NCBI GenBank assembly: GCA_012934845.2
Contig: WNNJ02000274.1
Location: 124,001-188,000, forward strand
Direction of reading: 5' to 3'
Source of the DNA: Pomphorhynchus laevis
Taxonomy: Eukaryota; Acanthocephala; Palaeacanthocephala; Echinorhynchida; Pomphorhynchidae
Length of the DNA stretch: 64,000 nt
Every line of letters begins with the position of its first letter. The first letter of the stretch is position 1. Positions 22,999 through 33,729 of the stretch are shown here, piece after piece. The notes under the pieces are model-generated. The model was not told the origin of the DNA, made no database searches, and was given only the letters and a program-made list of their open reading frames with translations. The translations under genes were made by a program, and so were the position numbers.

Positions 22999-25343
22999 TG
23001 CAGGAGGGAGAAGAATACAGTCTGGATCCTACACTTTTTCCTGGCTATTCAGAGGCATTAGCCACCCTTAGAACTACAATGGGATCTCACTTCATACCGT
23101 CTACGGATGGCGGTCAATCATCAACCTCACGCCTGATTGAAAATCTCGCCTCGACACAGCTTATACAATCAGCTAGCGAAATGGATCGTGTCCGACTACA
23201 TGCAGTGTCGTGTCCAAAAGCTGGGGCTTGGCTTAAAGCTGTACCAAATGCGGCATCTGGAACGGAATTAACACCCCCACAGTTCTGTATTCTAGTCCGC
23301 ATGTGGCTTGGAATTCCTTTACACGAAAGGAATTATAGATGCGGCCGCTGCATGCGCATAGCTGATAAGGAAGGCATACACTCGCTAACATGCCAATACG
23401 GGGGTTATCAAGGACTGCGGCATAATGCTATTCGTGACGTGGTATTCGCAGCCGCACAATCAGCCCGGATGGATGTAGCTCTGGAAGTGAGAGGTATTAT
23501 CCCGGACCTAGGTGAACGGCCGGCAGGCATCCTATTTTATGGGGATCCTCCCCATGCAATCGACTTTGCAGTCACTCACCCCCAACAGACGGCATACCGT
23601 CGCTCAGCTGCTAACGCAAAGCTCGCCGCCGCTACGTCGTATGCGATTAATGTTAAAGACCGAAAGTACAAGAGCAGGGTCGAAGCAGCGGGGTATATAT
23701 TCTCAGCCGCTGTAGTGGAGTCGTTTGGGGGATGGAATGAAGAGGGAAACAGGGTCATCAAACGGGTTGCAAATAACATGAGCCGGACAAGCGGAGTCAC
23801 TTACGCCGTGACGATCACGCATTTATACCAGCGCATCTCTATTGCAATAATGAGAGGCAACGCCAAAGCAATGCTAGCGTCACTTGATCAGATCCCAATA
23901 TCCACATTTGATGGTGGACACCAGGAAACAGGTGAACCCGGGAAACGCCTCTTCGAGCCAGACACTTGTGCTTCGAGCCGAACTCGTGATGTGATAAGAC
24001 TACCCTGTATGACTAGACGTTGTGATACATATAACTCCAGATCAATTGAAACTGAGTATAATGCTGTGAGCGCCACTTCTACGATAGTCGCAGATAATGA
24101 ACCGATAAACAAGCATGCGTCTCAATGTAACGATGACATTCCTGCCAATATCACTAAGCACGATACTCCATTCGATGCTACTAATGATGTTTTTCAGCAT
24201 CATCATTCCCAGCTAAATGTAGACGATAATGACGATACTGATGTAGCCAAATCTCTTACCAAAGTTAGAAAGCAATCGTCGGACTACGGTCAAACAGATT
24301 TCGAAAAAGAAATGATATTTACTTATTGTGCAACTACAACTGATGCTGAAAGTCATCTATTGATGTCTGCTAATTCACCGACAGGACAAGTTACCGATCA
24401 AATAAATAAGATCCAACAACTTGGTGAGTTGCATCAGAGTTCAATGCATCCCTTAGCTAGTAATGATATGCAAATAAATAATAATCAAATGAACGAATAC
24501 AATAATCTAATTTGTTGTCCAATCAAGGATAATGATAACTTGACGATAAAATTAAAAGGATCATCTCAACAGGGATTGGAGTTTGAATCGTCATCATTTA
24601 TACTTAACAGCAATTCAACAATACCAATGATGTCATTTACATCATATGATCCTAAATATGGGCTTGATTGCAATCCATCGAATGAATTTGCAAAATTTGC
24701 TTCTGGTTCTATCAACGAACCCGGTGCCGACGAATCTGCTGCGCCTTTCTTTGTATCATCGAGTAGTAACCAAGAAGAAACTATGATTGACAATGGTAAA
24801 ACCGGAATTTCCACGATGAATTGCAGCCAATCTAGTGTTGCCGATCATACACCCGACAATTGTAATGATCATCTCAACCTGATCATTCATCAGTTACTCA
24901 ACATGTGTGATGATCTTATACTACCCGACAATGTTGTTGATGTTCAAGGTGTTGAGCATGATCAACATGACGACGCACCAGCGGCAGTACAAATGATAGT
25001 GACAACAAATACCACCAATCACTTAATTACGAATAAAAGTAGTAATATCGCATCAATTTTGAAGAGTTGCTCAAACATGGTTCGAAGAAATAACGAATTC
25101 ATTACAACCGCCACCACCGCGGCCGCGAATACATCAACCGAATCGGAAGATAAGCGTCACAGCAACGCTCATGGATCGCATGAACATGATAGCGAAGAAT
25201 ATCAGCGATCACAAAGAAATAACTCTAAAAAGTACAGTAATAAGCCGGAGCCTACAAAATCCTTGCCCATCGGTGAGAATTTAGAATCTGATCATTCAGA
25301 AAATTGTCTTGTAAAATTGTACTATAAAATAAAGATCAATTAG
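22836..25343 (+). CDS. Chimeric ORF: LINE-B endonuclease fused to D/N/S-rich disordered region
   Basis: 835 codons stay open. Residues about 45-370 are the LINE-B C-terminus: LENLASTQLIQSASEMDRVR, MWLGIPLHERNYRC, zinc finger CGRC ... HSLTC, RHNAIRDVVF, then RPAGILFYG and AIDFAVTHP of the restriction-like endonuclease (RPAD in copy B3, so one likely catalytic Asp is Gly here), DRKYKSRVEAAGY, and MRGNAKAMLASLD. After about residue 375 (position 23955) homology to other LINE-B copies ends. About 430 residues of low-complexity sequence follow, rich in Asp, Asn, Ser, Thr and His, with no domain I recognise. Base composition drops to AT-rich at the switch. The final codons and stop lie in PLE-1-like sequence. 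Whether it is expressed is unknown. The first about 40 codons are out-of-frame LINE-B polymerase, so the real start is unclear. Confidence 0.6.
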   Translation: MSVIRQTNRQRRSENMRVSTTRSSKITDDTPNPSGRIWPKMQCGACPERFIHSVMQEGEEYSLDPTLFPGYSEALATLRTTMGSHFIPSTDGGQSSTSRLIENLASTQLIQSASEMDRVRLHAVSCPKAGAWLKAVPNAASGTELTPPQFCILVRMWLGIPLHERNYRCGRCMRIADKEGIHSLTCQYGGYQGLRHNAIRDVVFAAAQSARMDVALEVRGIIPDLGERPAGILFYGDPPHAIDFAVTHPQQTAYRRSAANAKLAAATSYAINVKDRKYKSRVEAAGYIFSAAVVESFGGWNEEGNRVIKRVANNMSRTSGVTYAVTITHLYQRISIAIMRGNAKAMLASLDQIPISTFDGGHQETGEPGKRLFEPDTCASSRTRDVIRLPCMTRRCDTYNSRSIETEYNAVSATSTIVADNEPINKHASQCNDDIPANITKHDTPFDATNDVFQHHHSQLNVDDNDDTDVAKSLTKVRKQSSDYGQTDFEKEMIFTYCATTTDAESHLLMSANSPTGQVTDQINKIQQLGELHQSSMHPLASNDMQINNNQMNEYNNLICCPIKDNDNLTIKLKGSSQQGLEFESSSFILNSNSTIPMMSFTSYDPKYGLDCNPSNEFAKFASGSINEPGADESAAPFFVSSSSNQEETMIDNGKTGISTMNCSQSSVADHTPDNCNDHLNLIIHQLLNMCDDLILPDNVVDVQGVEHDQHDDAPAAVQMIVTTNTTNHLITNKSSNIASILKSCSNMVRRNNEFITTATTAAANTSTESEDKRHSNAHGSHEHDSEEYQRSQRNNSKKYSNKPEPTKSLPIGENLESDHSENCLVKLYYKIKIN

Positions 25344-25430
25344 TAACTTTGATAGGTTAAGTTGTATGATTGGAACTTATTGCAATATAAAATACTATAA
25401 TAGTACCATTAGGACAGTGTAATAAATGAT
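25329..25430 (+). mobile_element. PLE-1 N-terminal fragment
   Basis: Encodes RLSCMIGTYCNIKYYNSTI, matching SCMMDSYCNIKYYNRSI at 14044. It supplies the stop codon of the chimeric ORF at 22836-25343. Confidence 0.7.
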
Positions 25431-26429
25431 GTAATAATTGTATAAAAAATGTAAAATATAAATTGTAAAATATAAAATATGTATTTTTTTGTAAAAATGC
25501 GAATTTTACATTTTTTACAAAAATGTAAAATTTTAATGAAGATTTTAGTAGTATATCGATAAAAATATCGATAAAATAAGAAATAAACTGTCGTAACTAA
25601 TGAAACGAAAACGATGTACTAGTTCTATCTTAAACAATAAAGGGATGGACAAGATATTCTAAAGACATTGAATATCTTATTTTTGTGTTGCGTTTAATAA
25701 AATAGATTATCAGAGCAAATGAGTAAATTATGCTGAATGGATTTATTCTGACAATTGTGAAATTTAAAAATCTATTAAGCTTAAAAATAAAAAATAAAAT
25801 GAATTTATGAAATTTGTTTAACAAATACATTATTTTTATTAAACAACAACCATCACATATCGACCTTTTTCTACTGATAGCCGAAACGGCCAGGTGGATG
25901 GCTAGACAACCAAAATATATAAATATACTAATATTTTTAGTATGAATATATTTAGCATGAATTAAGTTGAAGTTACTATGGTGAAAGAAAACTTTATAAC
26001 AAATATTTTCTTGAATATATTTGATTTATTAATCTATCTTATAAAATAAAAATTACTGTTAAAGTATCTTCTAGTAAATGTGATGTATGTAAATGTAAAG
26101 GACTATTAAATAAACAACTTATATATTTTGTTTTAATTGAAAATGAAATATTTTGAAAATATACGTGTTTATATACAATTACATCTTTCGGAATGTATGC
26201 ATTAACAAGGTCAGAAGCCTAGCTACATTTGTTCATTAAATGTTTAATCGTGAAAAGATCGAAATGGGTAATGAGTTCAGAAAAAAGGTTGTTTTATCAT
26301 TAAGTGTATTTGCCTGACAATGGACATTACGTTAGTTTAATGGGGACTATTAAACAACATGTATTTTGTGAACAGTCAAAATCTAATTGGCTTTAAAAAT
26401 AATAAAGTGACAAAATTTGATTATGAGAT
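25431..26429. other. AT-rich stretch, 3' flank of the chitin-binding-type gene
   Basis: No TE domain or gene is visible. The part next to 26430 should hold the 3' untranslated region of the reverse-strand exon, but no unambiguous AATAAA signal was found close by. A short run CDVCKCKG can be read forward near 26080 without other support. Confidence 0.45.
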
Positions 26430-26821
26430 TTATGCAAATATGTCACACTGCTGATCAGGGTCAGGATGTGTGTGTTTAAATCGTCCGTACGGTTCGAAAT
26501 CCTGTATATTCATACATCTGTTCCAGTCTTGGTTAAATATTTTGTTATCGTCACAGTGCTGATAAATGGCACTGCTAAGCACATGCACAAATGGAGATTT
26601 TTCTTTGTAATTACATCGAAAATAGGCATTGCATGTTCCAGCCACATGGCGAAATATACCCAATTCCATAATAATTGGCGTTAGAAAGTCTTCGTGACGG
26701 TTGTTTTGTTTTGCCTGCGATTTATTCATTGCAAGATAATATGACAACTTGTGAATTTCACTTTGCTCTGCGCTTGATAATGATGATGTACTTGGACAAG
26801 TTAGTAAGTAATTCAACCATG
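26430..26821 (-). CDS. Terminal exon, chitin-binding-like secreted protein
   Basis: The reverse frame opens after a clear acceptor (tatatttcag at 26832-26822) and ends in TAA at 26430. It encodes about 130 residues. Cysteines follow C-x5-C-x19-C-x12-C-x22-C (GTCNAYFRC ... YQHC ... NRC ... QQC), close to a peritrophin/CBM14 module, and include an aromatic-rich AYFRC motif. The exon starts two bases into a codon, which fits exactly the one-base overhang of the CBM14 exon at 33314-33579 (donor CAA|GTAGGT). The two are therefore probably consecutive exons across a 6.5-kb intron filled with RTE and PLE-1. No TE-like motifs are present. Role inferred: cuticle or gut-lining chitin binding. Confidence 0.7.
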
Positions 26822-27059
26822 CTGAAATATAAAAAATAGTTTTGCAAGTTTAACTATTTGTACATTTTTTTATTTGATTTTATAACTTAAACAAAATCTT
26901 TTGACAAAACAAATATGTAAATTATCAACTTTGATATTTAATCAACTTAAATATTTAATCGAATTAATATCTGATCTTACCTAATGGGAACTAAATAAGA
27001 TCAAATACTATTTAGTTCAATAATGGGAACTAAATATAAAGTATTGATTTATATCCAAC

Positions 27060-28425
27060 GGACTACCTCTCGGGGTATTTTTTCGACAAGAAAAAATATG
27101 TTAGTAGCGACAGTAACACTTAGAAGAAAGTTTTACGAAGGAGCATACACTCTGATCTGAATGCGAGTGGTGTTGAATTATTGCACTTTTGTTCTCGTAA
27201 CAATTTGTGCATAATCAATACTATGTTTGAAGATAAGGAGATCCATAGATGCACATGGCGTCAGGATTCTCTGTCAGAGATCCATGATCGATTTTGTAAT
27301 CGTTTCATCTGATCTGCGACGTTATGTTTTGGACACTCGTGCGAAGAGTGGGGCTGATCTGACAACTGATCACTACCTTGTAGTTAGTAAACTTCGATTG
27401 CCGGATCGGATGCTAGACAAGCCTGGTAAACCCACGTTGTGTCAAGTCGTGCTTGGAAAGTCGATCATATGTTTCTGTCAAAGAACGTTTTTCTGGCTAC
27501 ATCCAGAAGGACTTGAACTGCTTGGTGGACACCAACAGTTAGAGATTGTGTCCAGCAGAAGAACCTGGCTTATAAGGCAACTTTGCCAGTTAAATTAGTA
27601 AAAGCTGTAGACAAGAATCGAATTGCAACGAGAGCTTCAGCTCGAGCAGTTACTGAAGCGAAGAGGGTAGCTTGAGTTTAATTTTGGAGAGCACTTAGAA
27701 CTTGATTATAGGTAGGCCTCGAAGATGTTCTGGAAGACGATCAGAAACCTTCGTGTTTGAAAGCAGAAAACTCTTCAAACGGTCTATGACAAGAGAGGAT
27801 CTATGCTGACTGACATTGAAGAAATCCTTGGTTGGTGGAAAAAGCATTTTAAGAGTCTCTTTAATCTGATGGATATGCATTTTTTGTCGAAGTTGAGCCG
27901 TTAGAACCAACGGAAGAGCTTATCTCTTTGGAAGAGATCATTGCTGCTGTTAAAAAACTTCGTGATGGCAAGTCTTCTGGAGTAGACGAAATTCGACCTG
28001 AAGCGTTAAAGGCTCTCGACGTTGTTGACATGAAGTGGCTTACACGGATATTCAACGTTGCATTAAAGTCAGGCAAGTTATAAATGAGTTGCGAGCTCGG
28101 GTTTTGGTACCGATCTTTAAGAAAGTTGACCGAAGAGTATGTTCCAACTATCGGGGAATCACTCTTCTTAGCCATACTAGTAAGCTATTTGCTATGATTC
28201 TTGAGTTAAGAATACGGCCTATATTTGAGGGACAGCTGCAAGAGGAACAATGCGGCTTTCGTCCAGCTCGTGGAACTACGGATCAGCTCTTTACTATCTC
28301 AACTATCCTTGAACGGTCTTGGGAGTTCGCTCAACCGGTATAAAATTGTTTTGTAGATTTGGAGAATGCATTTGACCGAGTTCCGCTAGAGAGGTTGTAG
28401 GAGTTACAACCTCTCAGGTTGCAGG
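27060..28425 (+). mobile_element. RTE copy 2 (Rex3-like), endonuclease to early polymerase
   Basis: Forward strand: LLHFCSRNNLCIINTMFEDK-like endonuclease sequence (about 27170-27240), then MIDFVIVSSDLRRYVLDTRA and GADLTTDHYLVVSKLRLPD, the C-terminal strands of the APE endonuclease (27280-27420). Linker follows, then SSGVDEIRPEALKALD (about 27975), LRARVLVPIFKKVDRR, NYRGITLLSHTSKLFA, EEQCGFRPARGTTDQLFT and LERSWEFAQPV (28035-28343). It stops before the FADD motif at about 28425, where PLE-1 begins. Several frame breaks. This copy overlaps RTE copy 1 in content, runs on the opposite strand, and has the better-conserved HYLVV and GFRP motifs. Confidence 0.8.
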
Positions 28426-28439
28426 AAAAACATTTTTTC

Positions 28440-30250
28440 TTGCCAAGAAATTGTTGTTTTGTAATAACAAATATTGATAAACATAATAATAATTTTGTCA
28501 TAATAAAAAGCTTAACCTCTTTCATAAGAAAGAGATTAATTCTAATGATTTAAATGTAAATCCAACATATGAAGGTTGTGAGTTGAGTTTAGAAACAATT
28601 ATTACAAGTCACTGTTCTATAATGGATAAAAAGGGTATAAAGGTTGAATCATATAATAAAACTATACCTATATTATATTGGAATCCAAAATTACATAAAA
28701 ATCCAATAAAACCTAGGTTCATATGTAGTGCGTTTAAATGGACATTAAAACCACTTTCTGTCTATATGAATAAAATACTTTAAGTAATTAAAGCACACTT
28801 CAAAAAATATTGCAAGGTAATTGAAATTAATACTGGTATAAAACACTATTTCAGTATTAATTCTACAAAAGAATTTTTAAGAACAGACAAAAGGAATAAA
28901 TTTTCAAAATATAAATACATACGATTTTAGTACGCTTTATACAAATCTAGATTTAGTAGATATTAAAGAAGCGTTAGTAAAATTAATTAATCTTATATTC
29001 GGAAAAAGATATACATATATATGTTATAATAATTATAACGCCTATCTAACAAAAATTAAACCATCAAATAAATATAAATATATGGATAAAATTGAATTAA
29101 TAGAATCCTTAAATATTTTGATAAATCAAAATTATTTAAAAGTAGGGACATCTATATTTAGACAAGTAAAAGGTGTTTCAATGGGTGGTAATAGTAGCCC
29201 AATTATAGCTGACTTGTTTTTAAGCTTTATAGAATATGAATTTGTTCATAACTGTGTAAAAACTAAATCTAAACAATATAAATATATGAAATATATGTTT
29301 CGATACATTGATGATATATGTGTATTTAATTCTAATAATTTTTATTCAATTAGTGAGCACATTTATCCAGAAAGCCTTATTCTTAACAAAACCAATATTA
29401 ATGATAAAGAAGGTGTATATCTAGATATGAACATTAAATTAACATTAACTAAAACTACAATTAATTTATATCGTAAAGATGACATATTTAAATTTACAAG
29501 AAACATATTTTTGCATGATCATTCAAATTAATAAACCTTATATTCAGAAAAAGATATACATATATATGTTATAATAATTATAACGCCTATCTAACAAAAA
29601 TTAAACCATCAAGTAAATGTAAATATATGGATAAAATTGAATTAATATGAATTTGCATCAATACATACATGTGTATTTAACATGTGTATTTAAATGTTTC
29701 GATACATTGATGATATATGTGTATTTAACTCTAATAATTTTTATTCAATAAGTGAACAAATTTATCCAGGTAGCCTCATTCTTAATAAAAACCAATATTA
29801 ATGATAAAGTATATATCTAGGTATGGTAGTTAAGTTTAAAAATATCATAACCAGATAATATCCATTATTTAAAACACACTTATTTAAACACCTTATATTT
29901 AAACATTTATTTTTAACACCTATATGTAGACAAACAAAAGGTGTTCCTATGGGTGCTAATAGTAGCCCAATTATAGCTGACTTGTTTTTAAGCTTTATAG
30001 AATATGAATTTGTTCATAACTGTGTAAATCTAAGTTACATAAAGATATGAAATATATGTTTCGATATATTGATGATATATGTGTATTTAACTCTACTAAA
30101 TTTTATTCAATAAGCGGACAAATTTATCCAGGTATACTTATTCTTAATAAAACAAATATTGATGATATAGAAGGTATATATCTAGATATGAACATTAAAT
30201 TAACATAAATTAAAACTACCTTCAATTTATATCGTAAAGATGACATTTTG
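28440..30250 (+). mobile_element. PLE-1 polymerase, three overlapping partial copies
   Basis: Copy one runs 28500-29531. Fingers: PILYWNPKLHKNPIKPRFI (28583-28783). Then TLYTNLDLVDIKEAL, and 29082-29531 with FRQVKGVSMGGNSSPIIADL, YMFRYIDDICVFNS (YIDD catalytic motif intact), YLDMNIKLTL and RKDDIFKFTRN. A second piece (29533-29825) repeats the segment from TLYTNL-adjacent sequence and jumps to RYIDDICVFNS. A third (29925-30240) restarts at RQTKGVPMGANSSPIIADL. These are Penelope-like reverse transcriptase palms. The stacking suggests serial truncated insertions or template switching. Confidence 0.8.
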
Positions 30251-32265
30251 ATGTTGGTGACATAAAAATAATGTAAATTATATTATAAATTATAACATAA
30301 TTAATGAGTTTATGGCAGAACTTAAAACTGTTAGGACTTTAAAAGTTTAAAACGATTTTATTGATCAATATCTGTCTATGAATAATCATAACGATAATAA
30401 TAAAATATTACCAAATAATTTACAATTATTTCTTCTTAAATGTTATCAGTATAAAATACCACATATTTGATAAATTCTTCGTGATTTTAATGATACCGTA
30501 ATTTTTGATGTTGGTAGCGCTCGATTCAATTGAATATGATTGATTTTACTCATTAGTGACTTAAGATGTGAATATAAAATAACTCATAAATGTTATAAGA
30601 ACAACACTTATCCTCTGATGTATGATGTGTAGTGATTGTTTTTAAGGTGATATCGATAATAATTGTTTTCTTGTAGTGTATAATAACTGATACATATTAT
30701 TATAACAGATGTATATGTAATATTAATATGTAATTTAATAGATACAAATTTAAAAGCTTGGCTACTATAAAAATAAAACCAAGCATAAAATAGTGAAATA
30801 TATAAATAAACAAAATATTGTTAAAATTTATATAGGAATAGATGGCAAAACCTGATAACAAATCAGTTCATCCTGATTACCATCAATCCTTATTCCTAAA
30901 CATCGTCTGCTATTTATTAGTCGATTCGTGAAAATTGACTTTTATTTAAAATTTCCATTTTTAATATTAACTTAATATTAATAGAAAATAGAAAATATTA
31001 ATAAAATATAAATTGAATAAAATCTTAAATAGTTTGGTTATTTATTTTAAATTATTTGTAATTTGAAATACGAAAACAGGTACCTGGTCTTATTATTTTG
31101 TGCTGCAAGTCATTCTTTATTAATCAAAGTCTTGCCTAATAAATTCTTAAATTATGATTTAAAATAGGGAAGGTAGAAATGTTATCTCCACTCTTTCATA
31201 CAATCAAATATAAAAATTTATTTGAATTAAATACTGAAGAATTTCAGTCAAATAATTAACAAATATTAATTTAAATTTATTATTATTTATTATTCATCTT
31301 ATGAAGTACACCTTATGAAGTATTTATTTGGCTCTGCTGCTATGCTGGGTCGAGGAATAGGATTCGAACCATTATAAAATATAAGTTCCTCATTATGACC
31401 TCTAATCCTTATTCCTAGGCATCGTCTGTTATTTATTATTCAACGCATGAAAATTGACTATTACTTAAAATTTAAACTTTTTAAAGATTAAATAAAAGCG
31501 ATGGATACCGCTTGCAAAAAAATACACTGATTTGCGAAACCTTTCTTATTATATTTATTATTATATTATTATTTTTATATTTATTTTATTATTATATTAT
31601 ATTTATAATATAATATAATTTTTATTTAATATAATATATAATATAATATAATGTATAATATAATATAATATAATGCATAATATAATATAATTTGTTAACT
31701 GATCTGATATAAATATAAATTGTATTAAATCTTATATAATTATTATTATTTCTATTTATTTTTATTTATATATCGTATAAAATACGTACATTCAGATATC
31801 TGATTTAATATATCTGATTTAATATCTTTAATATACAATTTGTTGAAAATTAATATAATTTTTGTTTAATTTATAAGAATTAAAAGTTTTATCTTTTAAC
31901 CTTTATCTTTAAAGATTAGCATTCTAATCACAAATTAAACTCTGATAATTATATGGATTGATATTTTATTCAAACTCAGAGTTAAAAATTTACTCTTAAA
32001 ATAAAATAGTAAAAATTTTATTTTAAGAGTTCGAATTCATTTTTAATAATATTTTTTTCTGCTGACCAAGACATCATCAGCTAATAAGACCCATCCATAT
32101 TGATTAGTAGCGTTCTGCTGTATCTAAAATAGGAACAATACCTATGAGGATAATATCGTGCCACAATCAAAAGAATTTCAGCTCACATATGCAATCAAGT
32201 TAAATATTTTTTATTTATATATTTATCTATTTTCTGTGTGATTGTATGTTTAGAGTAACAGTGTT
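30251..32265. other. AT-rich interval with dispersed-repeat pieces
   Basis: Pieces of the dispersed repeat are at about 30840-30990 and 31290-31490. An (AT)-rich microsatellite of taatataatata words lies at 31550-31690. A decayed frame at 30310-30480 (ELKTVRTLKV, QLFLLKCYQYKIPH) may be a PLE linker. Nothing else is recognised. Confidence 0.55.
31290..31490. repeat. Dispersed non-coding repeat with a B-box-like word
   Basis: Shares ...tgctatgctgggtcgaggaata... and ...gacctctaatccttattcct... with the copies at 19546-19860 and 48480-48690. At 31360-31370 the reverse strand reads ggttcgaatcc, which fits the RNA polymerase III B-box consensus. This hints at a tRNA-derived SINE, though other copies have diverged at this place. 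Confidence 0.5.
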
Positions 32266-32282
32266 TAAAATATGTATACATT

Positions 32283-32400
32283 AAACATAGCAGCGGGTCG
32301 AACACGTGCTAATGACGTATTTTCTCTGATTAAATTTGATTATCTAGTATTATATTATAATACAAAAGTATTATTATTAAATTGTATTCAAATTAAATTA
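32283..32400. repeat. Dispersed repeat fragment
   Basis: Contains acatagcagcgggtcgaaca, then gtgctaatgacgtatt and gattatctagtatt, as in 48600-48680 and 58270-58360. Confidence 0.6.
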
Positions 32401-32439
32401 AATTATGTTCAAATTGTTGCAATTCTTAAAATTTCATTA

Positions 32440-32945
32440 TTTAATGAATTATATTTTATATTATATGGTATGCATGAATGCTCATGCAAAAATATGTTTC
32501 TTGTAAATTTAAATGTCATCTTTACGATATAAATTAATAGTAGTTTTAGTTAATGTTAATTTAATGTTCATATCTAGATATACACCTTCTTTATCATTAA
32601 TATTGGTTTTGTTAAGAATAAGGCTTTCTGGATAAATGTGCTCACTAATTGAATAAAAATTATTAGAATTAAATACACATATATCATCAATGTATCGAAG
32701 CACATATTTTTGCAATTCTTAAAATTTCATTATTTCGTATTCTATTTTTTATATTAGCTTTATTAAGTATAAAGGTACCTGGAAAAGTTGGTTCGCTTAT
32801 TGAATAAAAATTGTTAGAATTAAATACGTATATAAAAATATATCGACACATATATTTCATAATATATTTGTATAATTTAGATTTTTTTACAGTTATGAAC
32901 AAATTCATATTCTATAAAGCTTAAAAAAGTCAGCTGTAATTGGGC
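32440..32945 (-). mobile_element. PLE-1 polymerase fragments
   Basis: The reverse strand encodes IDDICVFNSNNFYSIS, ESLILNKTNINDKEGVYLDM and TTINLYRKDDI (32715-32509), nearly identical to 29310-29490. A second, shorter palm piece precedes it (32908-32687). Both are truncated. Confidence 0.75.
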
Positions 32946-32949
32946 TAAT

Positions 32950-33300
32950 GGTACCTCCCATTGTAACATCTTAATTTGCTACTAATGAAATATTTCATTG
33001 ACTTTTTTATTTAGGCAATATATATTTATATTATAGTAATCAACATTTTATCTCACTGCTACATCTTGTGTAAAATTATATAAATTAGGATTGATCTTTA
33101 TTAGGCTAAAGTGCTAAACACTTTCAACATGTATTTAGACAATCGCATAAAAATTCTATTGATTGTATTAAAATGTGTTGTAATACAAGACAAAAGTGTG
33201 TTGCATTGCGAATAATTAAAATATTGTTAAATATCTGTAGTTAAAATAGTTATTTAAAATATATAGATTCTAAAGTAGATGTTAATATCACACAGTCTAG
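32950..33300. other. Intronic AT-rich sequence
   Basis: Lies downstream of the CBM14 exon on its coding strand, within the inferred 6.5-kb intron. No recognised element. Confidence 0.5.
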
Positions 33301-33313
33301 TAAAAAAACCTAC

Positions 33314-33579
33314 TTGATGATCTTTCCTTCAACCGTTCTACTCGGCAAGATTCTCGTTCAGGCTGGCACTCGTATGTATCGTGTTTCCACTCAAGACCGA
33401 ATGGACATACAACTGATTGTTCTTCGATTGTATCATTTACTTTGTGGCACACCTTAAATTTGTAGCACACCGGAGAATTACCTTCTGTTGAAAATACTGG
33501 TAATAGCTGGCCTTCATATTTACATGATCGATCAACTAAATCAAACATATCATCATTGGCAATATAATTTAATTGGATT
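33314..33579 (-). CDS. Internal exon with a CBM14 (peritrophin-A) domain
   Basis: The reverse frame carries the full six-cysteine pattern C-x18-C-x5-C-x13-C-x12-C-x6-C (SCKYEG ... PVCYKFKVC ... VVCPFG ... YECQPERESC), which matches the chitin-binding type-2 module. The aromatic residues expected near the second and third cysteines (CYKFKVC) and in PFGLEW are present. A donor CAA|GTAGGT follows at 33314/33313, and its phase matches the acceptor at 26821. The best upstream acceptor (attag, exon starting at 33579) leaves a two-base carry that does not match the donor phase of 49460. An exon is therefore missing between them, or the 49.8-kb exon belongs to another gene. Confidence 0.75.
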
Positions 33580-33729
33580 CTAATATATTGACAAGTTTGT
33601 ATTTATTAAAATTATTAACATCTTTACCGTTTTAATGCATTAACATTTAATTTTAATTGTGCAAAATTGCTCTAGTACTAAACAGTTTAAGACAAATATA
33701 TATACAGAAGAATTTATTACTGTTATCAA

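Noticed and set aside
31360-31370. A tRNA gene suggested by a B-box-like word
   Set aside because: No cloverleaf stems or A box at a tRNA distance could be laid out; at most a tRNA-derived repeat.
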